Made by a program: the position numbers and the translations under genes | In this document: positions 12,886 to 24,139 of the stretch, one piece after another | Position numbering within the stretch: the first letter of the stretch is position 1 | Layout of the letters: every line of letters starts with the position of its first letter | Source: Acanthaster planci | Lineage: Eukaryota > Echinodermata > Asteroidea > Valvatida > Acanthasteridae | NCBI RefSeq assembly: GCF_001949145.1 | Contig: NW_019091358.1 | Coordinates: 2,351,553 to 2,410,510, forward strand | Length of the DNA: 58,958 nt | Direction of reading: 5' to 3' | Notes under the pieces: generated by a model | What the model saw: only the letters and a program-made list of their open reading frames with translations | Databases searched by the model: none | Told to the model about the DNA's origin: nothing

Positions 12886-13290
12886 GAGTTACGTCGTCCA
12901 ACAGTCAACATTTTAATCTGATAAACAGACAATACAACATATAAAAAGCGTAAAAGCGCATTTGAGCTGTTGGATTTGAGATTTCCGATTAAACACTTGC
13001 CGTATAATTTCTACATTAAAAGCTAGTTTCTATTTACTTACGTAATTAAGTAATTGTAATTTTGGTCAGAGTCAACGAAAAATAAGCGCTTCCCGGATGT
13101 AAAACAGTAAAAGAAAAAACAGTGTGCATTCACTTCGATAAGTTCATCGTGGAAACGTACGGTACAGAGTACATTTGTACTACGTGGAAAATCAAAAATG
13201 CTCAACGCGAACAGTTTCCCAAGAAATGGGAAGGACTCTGCTTTTGTTTTGTCGTCAAAATTTTCAGACAAGGTCGGCCGCTCTCAGGAG
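12886..13290. other. spacer
   Basis: Short overlapping open frames occur on both strands (13038-13271 minus, 13122-13316 plus), a sign of chance. No domain, repeat or RNA gene is seen. Confidence 0.5.
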
Positions 13291-13900
13291 CCAAACAGAG
13301 GGTGTGTCGGAAATGAGAACTGTAGAGATACAGAGGGACTCCTCGAGAACGGTGGAGCCATGTAGCGCCCTCTGCCAGTTTTGAAAAAAAGGTCTCCAGT
13401 CAACCTGCTAATGCCTATGACGGCATAATTACACCTTTTCCTGGGTGAGCCCGGTGGATTTCAGCGCCATACTTTGAAAATGCGACTCTACTGTACCACT
13501 GTACTGGGAAAATTTGGTCAAGCGGCATATCTTTCGAGGTGGACCTCTACGAATGGCCGAATGTGCAGCCAAGTCTTTCTGTAGAATGCTGACGACTCCA
13601 TTGGTCAAGCAAGAAATCAGCGCTTGAAGTGGTGCACCAGTCAGGAAGACCAGTCTGGTTGAATAGCGCCCTCATATTTAAAGTATCATACTGGCAATGT
13701 AGCTCGATAGTGTTACTGGGGTGGGCAAAATAGCCGCTGAGAACAGTAAACTGCCCTCTTGTATTTCTGTTTTTTAGGGGCCTTGTGGTCTCTCGGAAAC
13801 GGCCTTTTTCACAATGTGAATCTGTACTTTCGCATTTCCTCCTTGGAATGAGTGCTGCGCTTCCAAATGGGACCAGGAGGGTGTGCAACATCAGTGAACG
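13291..13900. repeat. unassigned repeat-like block with TAGCGCCCTC words
   Basis: TAGCGCCCTC occurs at 13363-13372 and 13664-13673, 301 bp apart, and a further GCCCTC lies at about 13754. Such 'gcgccctc' words are common near the ends of small mobile elements in marine invertebrates. A 114-codon ATG frame runs on the minus strand (13547-13891). It has six cysteines but no domain or signal peptide that I recognise, and I do not regard it as a gene. Confidence 0.3.
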
Positions 13901-14471
13901 AACCCATTGCGGTAGGGGTCTACAGAACCAATAAAGTTCGCCAGCGTTTGTCTTTATTCCATTAATTCATACTTCTCTCCTCCAGAGATTTCATTAAAGA
14001 AATGCATTGCCACATGCATGTAAAATTGAATTTACACGCAATTGATTTCGGCGCAACGAGACGTTCACAGCCTGTCACGCTGAAAAATCATTTTTGCAAT
14101 TGCGTTTGCAATTCAAAGCCAGCCCGAAGTAATTGTTCGCAGTGCGAAAAAACCTCAGGGGCTATCTCTTTGCGGATGGTGAAATCAGCATACCATCTGA
14201 ACTCACAAATCAGTGTGCTTACCGACTCCAACTTGTTTGCTTTAGCAAGAGCTCTAATATAAACGTGCACAAAATTCAACTGGGGTCAGACGCGTTCATC
14301 GCCCAAAACAAATCACGAGCGCACTTTTGGTGCATTTCTAGTACTTTTAAAAACAACACTTCAGAATTTTTGCAATGATAAATGAATCCTTGTGAGACCG
14401 CACATGACGTTTGAATTCTAAAATATGAGTTTCATAGTACATTGGGTATGAGCAGTCATTGGCCAAAAAAT
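13901..14471. other. spacer
   Basis: Open frames on both strands overlap at 14002-14378. No domain or repeat structure is recognised. Confidence 0.5.
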
Positions 14472-14830
14472 ACAAATGGAAAATAAAAACAAAATTAGAT
14501 TTATAAAACATACATAAATAAAATAAAACAAAGAATAAAACTAAGGAAATAAAAACAAAAACAGGATAATACCAACTATTAAGAACAACAAATAAAATTG
14601 AAATAAAATAAGGAATAAACAAAATGAGAAAAACAAAACATAAAAACTTAATAAAATAAAAAAGAAAATATAAATAAACTATAAATATAGTATATAAAAT
14701 AGACAGCACCAACCACATGTAGTATTTTCAAAAAGTGAAAAAAAAATCTTGCAAAACAAACTTGTGACTCGCAAAACAAAATTTTATCTCACAAAACAAA
14801 TTTTGCCCTGTTAAACAATTCTTGCAAAAC
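14472..14830. repeat. A-rich low-complexity tract
   Basis: The plus strand is dominated by AAAT, AAAAC and AATAAA words. From about 14735 the phrase GCAAAACAAA or CACAAAACAAA recurs every 20-30 bp. The 123-codon frame on the minus strand (14347-14718), rich in Phe, Leu, Ile and Tyr, is a by-product of this composition and not a membrane protein. Confidence 0.75.
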
Positions 14831-17167
14831 AGGATTCACATAAAATAACTGACAGACTAAGAACGTTAGAGGCGTGCGTAGTGATTTGGCCTAGCTTGCG
14901 ACGCGACCACGCGACACAGGCTAGCAGGCCAGTAAATAGGATGAAAACCGCTTGGGCACGCCAAATCATAATTTGTATGCGGTTAATTCTAGACGAAATA
15001 GAGCATTTTTGTGGCCCATGAACTTGACAATTTGTAGGAAAAACAGGTTTAGGCAGGCAAAGACAATATTAGCTTACGTCTGAGTGTGATTTGGAAGAAA
15101 TCGGTGCCTGAAAACGGTCTATTTTTCGAGAAGTGTAGGCATCGATATTTCAAACTGGTGAGGGGCTTCAGGACTGCACTTTAGAGGTGACCCTCCGTGG
15201 AAACAAATATCTTCAAAAATAATCGGTTAATAAATGGAAATTTGAAAACAAAAATTAAAAATAATAAACTGGGCTTTAATTTCATGTACTACGTCTCATC
15301 AAACGCCTAAAAAACTTGGAAGTATTTTTTCTGATTTTTTGAAGTTTGGGTATTTATCAATGTTGGCTATGACAGTTTATTTACTAGCCAGCAATTCTAG
15401 GCACAGGCAGAAGAGTGTCACTTGCATCGCCGTGGCGTACATGTACGTATACGTATGTATTATAGTCCTACTTTAGACCGACGCAATTTGACCTGCCTTG
15501 CTTGAGCTAAAAAAGGTTATTGGAAAATAACTGAGTCTGAATGAAGAAAAGCTATACTCGAAATACAACAAAAGCCGGGGTAGTATTCGTGACCTTTTAA
15601 AACTTGGTTTTAACACGACTAACGAACTTATTTTGCTTGTTTCATTGCCTTTTACTTTCATAGCCTAAGGCAAAAATGATAATACTTAAAATTGGAACCA
15701 TAATTAAATTTATTTGACATCATCAACATTGAACATGATAATATAAATATACAAATATATAAATCAACAAGAAAATTACATTTTAACAGACAAAAATGGC
15801 AGTAAATTGTTTGATTTAAACAAGTAAATGCATTTAGTTTTGTGTGTGTTGGGGGAATTGTTCACAACTTTTCTAGAAATTTTAAACCACATTTGGGGAA
15901 TGAGGATGGCACCTCTCTTCTGTGTTAGCACCATTTACATGTAACCATATGATTTTGATCTTTCCTACATCAGCATTCAGGTTTGGCCTTGTTGAAAATA
16001 AAATAAATAATGGTTTAACTAGAGCGGGACGGGAAGTTGACCCCCCCCAAAAAAAAAGCTGGCGGTGGACCAGACTGCTTTACCTCTCTTCACAAGCTTA
16101 TGCATAATATGCAAAATGTATTCCAGCTGCCACCGGATATAAGTCTCATGTTCATTGAAAAATGACACTCAAACCAGGACACAACGTACACTTAACTACC
16201 TGAGGAAGCACTGTGCCTTAATGGTGATATCCACTTGGGTAAGTGTAATAACTCCTTTATTGCTCTATCAAATTGTTCATAATTTCAATGGCAGCATGCA
16301 AAATTAGTGAGGATGCAATGTTTGTATATCTCCATTTGCATACATCATGTGTATGCCTTGAGAATACAACGATATTGAATTTATGAATTGACAAGTTTAG
16401 AAGCCCCATATAGTTGTTGACAATATTGAAATATGATTTCTTGAAAGAAACAATTAATATCTGGGATGCTTGTGGGCTTGCAAAGCACTGCCTCACTACA
16501 AGCTGGGCTAGTACAAATTGTCCAGTATTCGTGTACATACTGGTAATGGACTGGGTACATCAAGACCAAGCATTTCAAGGGTGAGTTTTCAGCCAAAACA
16601 CAAGTTTGCAGCCCTGTACACAGAGAACCATGCTGCTCCTGGCACTGTCGTGTATGTGTTCCTTCATCCATTGCTCATCATTCATGTGGTAAGGAACCTT
16701 CTAAATAATTTCAAGGCAGTTAGATGACCTAGTTATGGTAAGCTACGAGATGTAACAGGATCATATTGAGTTGTTTTAGGGCTGTTCAACTTTGAAATCG
16801 GTGCGCTTTCAACCCCACATGACAGCAGTTCCATGTGGCTTTTCGTGGACTGCTCAGTCACGCTAGTCATCGTATTTCATCCATTAAACCACTCTTGTCT
16901 CAACGTATGGCACACTGCTTTATCAGCATGTTTGCCTGAAAGACTTTGTTAATACCCCCTCCATGCCCTCCAAATGTAATTTAAGTACAGAATAACGAAA
17001 GCTTCCAAAACATGCATAAGTCATGTAAATCGGACATTAAATGTAGGATATGATCCCATAAGCGACAAAGTCAAAACGGGAACATGAATAATTATAAACC
17101 AATGGAAATTACCATGCAAATGGACACATTTACTTCAGTTTTTTATTACATGTTTCGATTACATAAT
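14831..17167. other. spacer, nothing recognised
   Basis: The stretch contains a C8A9 run at 16041-16057, an AT-rich patch at about 15690-15830, and short palindromic words around 15437-15455. No exon or RNA gene is supported. Confidence 0.5.
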
Positions 17168-17280
17168 CATGGCGACTTTTCACACATGGGGGGTGTTCCT
17201 TGTCAATGTGAAATTGAGTATCTGTATGAAGATTTAAGTTAAAAGACTTCATGTCTTGACATGTGTGAGAAGTCGCCATG
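17168..17280. repeat. long inverted repeat / hairpin
   Basis: CATGGCGACTTTTCACACATG (17168-17188, one base changed in the partner) is matched on the opposite strand by 17260-17280. Arms of 21 bp with a single mismatch enclose a 71-bp loop. An RNA from either strand would fold into a hairpin of about 113 nt. A small MITE remnant is the likeliest identity. No flanking TA or longer target duplication is clear. Confidence 0.7.
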
Positions 17281-19275
17281 AAAAATGGAAAAAATCGAAA
17301 AATGTGTACAGTTTGCTATTGCCATTGCCAGAGCCACTATCACAAAACATGCCTAGGCATAGGCCCCAGCAGGAATTCGGAGAAAACATGAGTGTCCTTG
17401 TACCTTGTGTGCCACCTATCCTACCACTCCATCATTCGAAGGTTCTGGAGACCAAGTCAAAGGGTATAGATACTTTGTGAGTCTTTGATGCAAAGGAAAA
17501 GGAAAGATTTCGTAGAATTAACGACAGAAATATTCCACCGTCGGCATTTAAACATTTATGTTTAAATTTTCTTTATTTTAATTTTTTAAACCTAATTTTT
17601 TCCTTTTTCATGTTGCCTTTTTGCCCTGTGGCCGCCCATAAGTGAGGGGTTGGTTGTGACAGAACACAACCTTTTCTTGGCCTTTCATAAATAGTTGATA
17701 GACCGAGAATAATTGTTTTCAAATGATTAGAATGAGCCATAAGCTGGGTAATTCAAGGCTTCGGATTTGGTAGCTTCTTTTGTAACTAAAGGAAACGAGA
17801 TTGTGCAACAATAATAATGAAATGAGAGTTCAGCGATTGACTTCGGAGTATTCCTGCTAAAAAATCAGTCCGTTTCAAAGCCATGCAAAGTCACATGGAC
17901 GAATCGCTTGACCGTGGTCAATTTCATTTCGGGCGCACCAGGTATCGATATTGTTGAAGGAATCCCAGACGTCACTCGCTCTCACAGGTTGATTATAGGC
18001 ATTCTTTTCTAAGTCTTCAAACTGTCCTGACGACGGACTGAGCACGCAGTCCGAAACGATGAGTATACTCCCAGTTCTTTTCAGAACCACACATAGGCCT
18101 ACTCATAAGCGAGACATATATTCCTTCGCATGGTGCTACTGCAAGCCTTTCCACCTGTTGCTTCAAACTTTACTAACATTACCTATTTTTTCTTTGTATT
18201 CAAGGATCAAGTTTATATTGAATAAACTCCCTTTTTTTTCATTTAGAGATCTAACTTAGTCCGACTTAAAGTACTGCTTGACTTCTGGTTAATCGTTTTG
18301 TCATTTCATCGTAAAAGCTGTTAATCCAACGAGTGCTCAATGTGCAGAGGAGTTGGATTCATTGTTGGTATGCCAGTCCTTGGTAAACTATATCATTATG
18401 TAGATATCTAAAATATTTCGTCATTAATAGGGCTGTGTATAAAAGACTTTTAAGGGCGTTGGCTCCTCACTTGGAGGCAAGACTGCAGGGCTGGCACTAT
18501 GGCAGGGCATTTTGGCCCTGTTAGTTTGTACCCATTTGTCGGGGAGTTGTGGTTCATTAAAACTGAGATGTGCAAAATTCTTGCATTTAGGAAGAGTCCC
18601 ACTGTGTCTGTCGGCTGTGGTCACGGTTATCTTAACCTCCTCGTCACCACAAATTGATTCCAACATGTTCTAGTCCAGGTCATTCACTGTAACTTCTAAG
18701 TATCTTTTTTGTGATTTGTTGTATGAAATTGTAAAGTAAATTGTGGTATTTATAAGCGCAATATTCTGTGCAGTTTATGCTGCAAAAGCTGCATTGCTGG
18801 TGATGATTTAAAATTTGATTGAAACCGGGGTTTTATGTACGGTTTAAAGTTGGACAGGGTAGACCCTCCTCACTGAGAGACGACGACGCACTTAACTTTT
18901 TTCAACCAAGACAGCAGGATCGTCACCCAGCTCACCTATGAAAAGGGAACGCCAGCGCCATATAGACACCCCACTCCGTAGACAAACGCACCGGTGCTTT
19001 TAACATCACAACCAAGGCAGCTCACTTCCCAAGCGGATTGAGCCAATGAACTGTTGATTAGGGCCCGATTTCTTTGATGATTTGTAAAGTATTCAGTAAA
19101 TTAGTTTTTGGGTGTAATTTTGATTTGTTAATTGGTTTTGTGTCGCAGGACTGAAAAAAGACCCCCAATAATTTTGTTGTTTCGCACAAGTTACCCCTTT
19201 TGTGTTTAAATTTCTTCTTTTACAATCCATCGGCCAATCAGGATAGGCGATGTACGGGAATCATCGTCAACGTTA
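17281..19275. other. spacer with a perfect 10-bp palindrome
   Basis: ATTTAAACAT and its complement enclose two bases at 17546-17567. A TAGGCCTA octamer lies at 18094-18101. No gene is recognised. Confidence 0.55.
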
Positions 19276-19341
19276 TTCGAATGCTGACCGGAGACGAGGA
19301 AAGACTTGTTATTTATTTCCTCTCCATTTTCCGTTTTCCAG
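19276..19341 (+). repeat. direct repeat, copy 1
   Basis: The segment starts with CGAATGCTGACCGGAGACGA and ends with TTTCCTCTCCATTTTC then GTTTTCCAG. It recurs in the same orientation about 263 bp downstream with small indels. Confidence 0.75.
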
Positions 19342-19538
19342 CTAAATTTGTTATTCTTTTATTTTCAGTATCTAGTAATTAAGTAATTTTATACAGTTAT
19401 ATCTACTTGTACATGTGCATTACTAAGGATTCAGCGAGTGGGCGTTGCTCCTAAGAAATATTTGCAAAGTCGTGCGCATTTATACTGTGATTTAATTAGT
19501 TTTATATCTTTTGATCAAGTTCGTAAATATTAACAGCT

Positions 19539-19601
19539 TTCGAATGCTGACCGGAGACGACGAAAAACTGATTCATTTCCTCTCCATTTCCTGTTTTCCA
19601 G
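19539..19601 (+). repeat. direct repeat, copy 2
   Basis: Same words in the same order as 19276-19341: CGAATGCTGACCGGAGACGA, then TTTCCTCTCCATTTCC, then GTTTTCCAG. The 197 bp between the copies is unrelated. A local duplication or the two ends of an insertion would both fit. Confidence 0.75.
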
Positions 19602-20058
19602 AAATAAACCAATCAAGAAATTTTAGCCGGAGCGTCCTCTTTCGTTTTTTCAACTCCTAATAACTAGGCTCACATTTGTATAACAATTAGGTAAATTAAA
19701 TTAGGTGTTGAGATTAACAGGTGAAATGTCCGTCTTTTATTTGTCTGGCTTGTCTACATAGCGTCTGATCGGAAGTACAAGTTCCAAGGTTCCTTTTGGG
19801 GAATCCTGTGACACCCCCCTTTTCTGAATATCTCTCACAACAATGAAAAGAAAAAAAGTAGATTGGCTGATAGCGTAAGGATCGAAAGACTGTATCACAG
19901 AATCGACTACAAGCGCGACGATCGATCGATCGTGCAATTCGACCGGCCCAGCAAAGACATCCGTAGTCCTATATTAATTCATTACCAAAACACTATCTAG
20001 GTGATCCATCTTGTCGTTTAAATCCAGAACTCCTTCAGCCGTGCAAATCAGCGACCAA

Positions 20059-20089
20059 CCCAGTGTTTAAAAGTTCCCAGTGTTTAAAA
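20059..20089 (+). repeat. 17-bp tandem duplication
   Basis: CCCAGTGTTTAAAA is present at 20059-20072 and again at 20076-20089, a 17-bp period with two copies. The wider stretch 19602-20418 is otherwise spacer, with a short ATCG run at about 19920-19931. Confidence 0.8.
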
Positions 20090-20514
20090 TGCCAACAATA
20101 AAACAAACGGAAGGACCAGCAAAGTGCTGGCCTTTCCCTCCCTACATCGCCAATTGCGGCACAACAGCATATGTACAAACCTGAACATGTTCAGATTTGT
20201 TGGAGTGTACACATGAATATTTTGAGTTCCACATTTCACAGTGGAATCGGCACATTTCATCCGTCACCGAATGTAATTCTTTCCTTTTCAGTATAAAGTG
20301 AAACATTCTCAGTTTGTTGACACAACACTTGTATAAGTCCTGGAAAAGCCCCCTTTGAAAAAGCTTCACTTGAATGTAATCCCTGTACCACCTATGGGAG
20401 TTCAGAAACTTAATACCAAAGCGCATATGACCATCCACGTTACCGCGTTAACGAGATGATTTATGATGGAAACACATGAAAGACTATCATAAAAGATATA
20501 ATTTAGTGATATGA

Positions 20515-20720
20515 AATCTCGGATAGTCTTGAAGAGACAGAATTTACTGACAAGAAATCTCGGAAAGACAGGATTCCGAGCTATCGCATCTTGGAAACAC
20601 AAAATTCGGTGATATTAAATCTCGTAAAGTCAGGATTCCGAGTTATCGCATCTTGGAAAGACAGAATTCACAGGTATGGAATCTCGGAAAGACAGCATTC
20701 CGAGTTATTGCATTTTGGGA
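20515..20720 (+). repeat. 62-bp tandem repeat, left arm
   Basis: There are about 3.5 units with exact 62-bp spacing at 20556, 20618 and 20680. The unit contains GACAGGATTCCGAGTTATCG and CATCTTGGAAAGACAGAATT. Confidence 0.85.
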
Positions 20721-20879
20721 ACTGTTTTATAATATAGAGTGCAGGGATGCAACAGCTCGGAAATCATGAATTCACAGATAGGAAAACTCGCTAAGACGGT
20801 TTTCCTGTTTATTACATCTTTGTATGCATTATTCATTTATACAGTATCGTGGAAACAAGGATTTCAAACTATCATAACT

Positions 20880-21050
20880 CAGAATCCTGTCTTTCCATGA
20901 TTTCATATAAGTGAAGTCCGTCTTTCCAAGATACGATAAGTCGGAATCCTCTCTTTCCAAGATTTCACATCAGTGAATTCTGTTTACCAAGATGAGATAA
21001 CTCGGAATCATGACTGTCCGAGATTTCAGATCAGTGAATTCTGTGTTTTA
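20880..21050 (-). repeat. 62-bp tandem repeat, right arm (inverted)
   Basis: This is the complement of the left-arm unit, with spacing of 62 and 61 bp between marks at 20895, 20957 and 21018. Divergence between arms is similar to that between units, so the arms are not freshly copied. Confidence 0.8.
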
Positions 21051-21120
21051 CGACAGTTTTCATATATTTTCACCATAAGTTATCTCGTTAACGCTGTAAC
21101 GTGGATGGTCATATACGCTT

Positions 21121-22224
21121 CCGTAGAAACTTCATGTAAATGAGGACGTGATAATTCACGACTACAACGTTTTTCAATTTGGCTGCGCTACAAGTTGGGA
21201 CGAATAATTACTTGACGAGTGATAAATGACCCAACAATCAGATGACAGGAAAATTTTCAGGTGTTCTGTGAGACAAAATAACAAATCTTCAAATAAACTT
21301 GCAGGGGAAGCTATTGGTCAAGGTGGACTTGACTAATAAGACATCATTAATTGATCAAATCTACAGTATATTGCATTGTTACCTGGCTGAAACCAATCTT
21401 TGAGAATTCATCAGAAATGAAAACATTTAACGCTTAGGTCAATTATGTTTGAGAGGTCTGTGCACTTTTTTAGGTAGTTAAGCCCCTTCAAGAGACTGGG
21501 GTTTAAGGCCAACTGCAGAGTCTAAAAGTGACTTCAGGATACCACGCATATTACGCCATCACCAGAGTACGACAATTATTGGTATTTGACACTTTCACTC
21601 ATACAATACTTATTGCTTTTGACAACTTAAGCCAAACTAATGCACGTGCAAATAGCCATCTTAACGCTAAATGGAAATTACCTATTTAAAATACAGGTAT
21701 GGTACAACGGACGTAGATCGTAGAGAGAAAGTCACTGTTCAAATTATGGTGGCGCCATTCAGGCACCAGAGTTACTTAGAGAGAGAGTAGCGCCAGCTTC
21801 AGACCTCAGAAACAAAAAGGCTGCAAATTATGTGAACAGGAGAGCGTGCGGCTATTATGTACTAACTACCATTGCGCACTGGCGTGTACACCTGCCAGTT
21901 TGTTTCAAACAAATGTGGCACCTATGTTTCAACTCTCTTTGTACACAGTCTTCAGGCACTAGCCCGTCCCGATAACATCGCGAAGTGGTATATCTATTCT
22001 CTATTATATTTATATTTAAAAAACTACTTGTTTTGACAACTATTATATAGTTATTCAAATACAAACCTAAATGGGCCGACAGAAAGCAAATTATGACATC
22101 CAATAAAATGATTTATAGGACATTAGAATGCGAAAACTAATTACTATTACTCTTTCAAAGTTTCAGGTCTAACAGTCGCTTATGTTCATGCTGCAGTTGA
22201 GACGGTAAATCAGGAACAGTAGTT
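21121..22224. other. spacer, nothing recognised
   Basis: No repeat, exon or RNA gene is supported. Two GCGCC-containing words near 21750 and 21790 flank a short GAGA run. Confidence 0.5.
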
Positions 22225-22340
22225 GGCTTTTTCGCAACTTTGCGAAAAAGGCATTCTTTTTGTTCTGACTTTTTTTCTTTTGGGCTTTTTCGCAACTTTG
22301 CAAAAAAGGAATTCTTTTTGTTCGGATTTTTTTTTCTTCT
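22225..22340 (+). repeat. 58-bp tandem duplication with internal hairpin
   Basis: Two units of 58 bp (22225-22282 and 22283-22340) both start with GGCTTTTTCGCAACTTTG. In the first, CTTTTTCGC (22227-22235) pairs with GCGAAAAAG (22242-22250) around a 6-base loop. The second unit has one change that weakens the stem. A T/C-rich tract follows to about 22362. The Lys-rich open frames on the minus strand here come from this repeat and are not genes. Confidence 0.8.
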
Positions 22341-22479
22341 TCTTCCTCTTCTTCTTCTCCCCAAAAGACCAATTAATTTGTGCACGTTTTTTCTGGCCAC
22401 CACTTTAGTGCCTAAACAACTTCCGAATGTCATTAAACTTACACCAATGAAGGACCCTTATGTATAGATGTGCATAGAA

Positions 22480-23560
22480 GCATGACGTCATGATGGCGTC
22501 ATCAAGTGATGTTTTATTGATTTTTCAATATTTTTTTCGGCCCATTCGCTTTGTACACGTTTTTGCGGCACAGTTTTGGTCACTTAGCAATCTTCAATCA
22601 TTATCAAACTTACACCCAATGACGACCCATATGCAAAGTATTTTCCAAATTGATGACGTCATCATGACGTCATCATATGATTTGTTATGCATTTTTAGCT
22701 CTTTAATTTTCCCAATAGACTTTGTAAATAGATTTCAAGTTTCAATATCTTCAGCTAGCAGACTTGAATCGGTCTAAAAGTTACACCAAGCACAGATGAT
22801 CAGGTAAATATTCTACCAAAGTAGTGACGTCATGATGAAGTCATCATGTAAATTATTTTGAAATGTTCAATCTTTATTTTTTCCTATAGCTTTTTGTACA
22901 CAGATTCGAAACGGCTACATTAACTAAACTACGTGTCTGATTGGGTTGAAACCTTGCATGTATCCACAAAGGGATGTGTTTGAGATGAAAACTGGCATGA
23001 TGTGTTGACAATGTTATCACCTGACAAGCACGTGACATTGAAGGGGCGCTATTTAAAGCATTATATTTCTTAAACAGAGTCCCAGTTGCTTTGAAACCTT
23101 GCGTGTATCTTTAAAGGGGCGTGTTATAGATGAAAAGTGACATTATGTAATGATGCCGTAACCACATGACCATGCAATCACGTGACATTAAAGGGGCATT
23201 CATTACAAAAAAAGTGTTCCTTCTAAACTACATATATGTAATTGGGTTAATTGAAAGCTCTTATTTACACGTTTTCAAAAAGTGTTACAGACCTAAACCA
23301 ACATGATGTGCCGAAGATGTCGTCATTTGACTGGTCAATCGGCGACCAGGTCCCTCATCGGTTATTAACGACAAGTTTATACACGTTCCACCACACTTTT
23401 ATTCCCTTATTATTAAAATCACTAAATCTTCTAAACTATATGTCAGATTCGGCTGAAACCTTTTTTCTATTGTATCTATAAATGCAAATGTTTTATTCAA
23501 AAACTCACACGATTTGCATATGACATCATCATATGATCAGTCACAAGAACATCATCACTA
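22480..23560 (+). repeat. degenerate tandem array, about 171-bp period, with TGACGTCA palindromes
   Basis: TGACGTCA occurs at 22483-22490, 22654-22661 (and again at 22665-22672) and 22825-22832; the first three spaced marks are exactly 171 bp apart. A decayed version follows at about 22996 (CATGATGTG), again one period on. Further decayed units continue with shifts near 23129 and 23302, and similar words occur up to about 23545. Each unit also shares a TTTGTACACxxxTTT-like block, a 'gaaaccttgcatgtatc'-like block, and CACGTGACATT (23030 and 23180). No coding frame persists across units. This is a satellite-like or unit-expanded repeat. TGACGTCA is the CREB/ATF site, but use as such is unproven. 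Confidence 0.7.
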
Positions 23561-24139
23561 TATCACATAATCCAAAGTTACACTGATAAAGCATTCTCTG
23601 TTGAACAATCGTTTTAAATTATATTCACTGACTAATTTTTTGCCTTTACTTTTTCAGTATACACAAATTGTTCAAAATTGCAAAACAATGAGAAAAAGCC
23701 CTCTGTTCTGTTGGCAAACAGACAGATAAGCTCTCGTTCTCTTTCTGATTATTCGGAAGAGGTGACATAATTTTTTCAATAAACCTCACATACGTTTGGG
23801 CAAGTTGGCAGTTAAATTCACAGAGCTCACGGTACATTTTTGGTGGTACCCTAGCATGACATGTAAATTGCAGATGAGACCAAGGCCGAACGGCAAACTT
23901 TTCGCGGTGCTTTTCACATCGTTATAAAAGTGGCATACATTTCATTCGGTTTCTTTCCCTTCTCTTTCACAAATTGCACGATCATTCCAGCCAGAATAGA
24001 ATTAATTCACCAACATCCAAAACATGAAGGCAAAATCATTTCTTTTTATTGAAAAACGATATCCACAAGCACAGCGTTAATGCTGCTGAAGGCCGTTCTG
24101 TTCAGTTCTACGGTGTGTGTTTTATTATTTTATGGGGGT
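23561..24139. other. spacer
   Basis: AT-rich, with no gene, repeat or motif cluster that stands out. Confidence 0.5.

Larger units (their letters stand above)
20419..21120. mobile_element. foldback-like non-autonomous element with 62-bp repeat arms
   Basis: The two ends match as inverted repeats of about 38 bp. The left end, 20419-20457, includes ATATGACCATCCACGTTAC and CGTTAACGAGAT. The right end, 21083-21120, is its complement with few changes. Each arm is a 62-bp tandem repeat. In the left arm AATCTCGG-type unit starts lie at 20556, 20618 and 20680, exactly 62 bp apart, plus a shortened copy from 20515. In the right arm the complementary unit marks lie at 20895, 20957 and 21018. Within a unit, CTCGGAA and TTCCGAG flank 8 bp, so each unit is also a small hairpin. 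No protein is encoded, so mobility would depend on a transposase elsewhere. I cannot identify a target-site duplication. Confidence 0.7.

Noticed and set aside
14347-14718. 123-codon hydrophobic frame on the minus strand resembling a membrane protein
   Set aside because: It is the translation of an A-rich (T-rich on that strand) low-complexity tract.
22155-22467. Lys-rich and Phe-rich frames on opposite strands
   Set aside because: They follow the 58-bp duplication and the T-run and have no protein character beyond composition.
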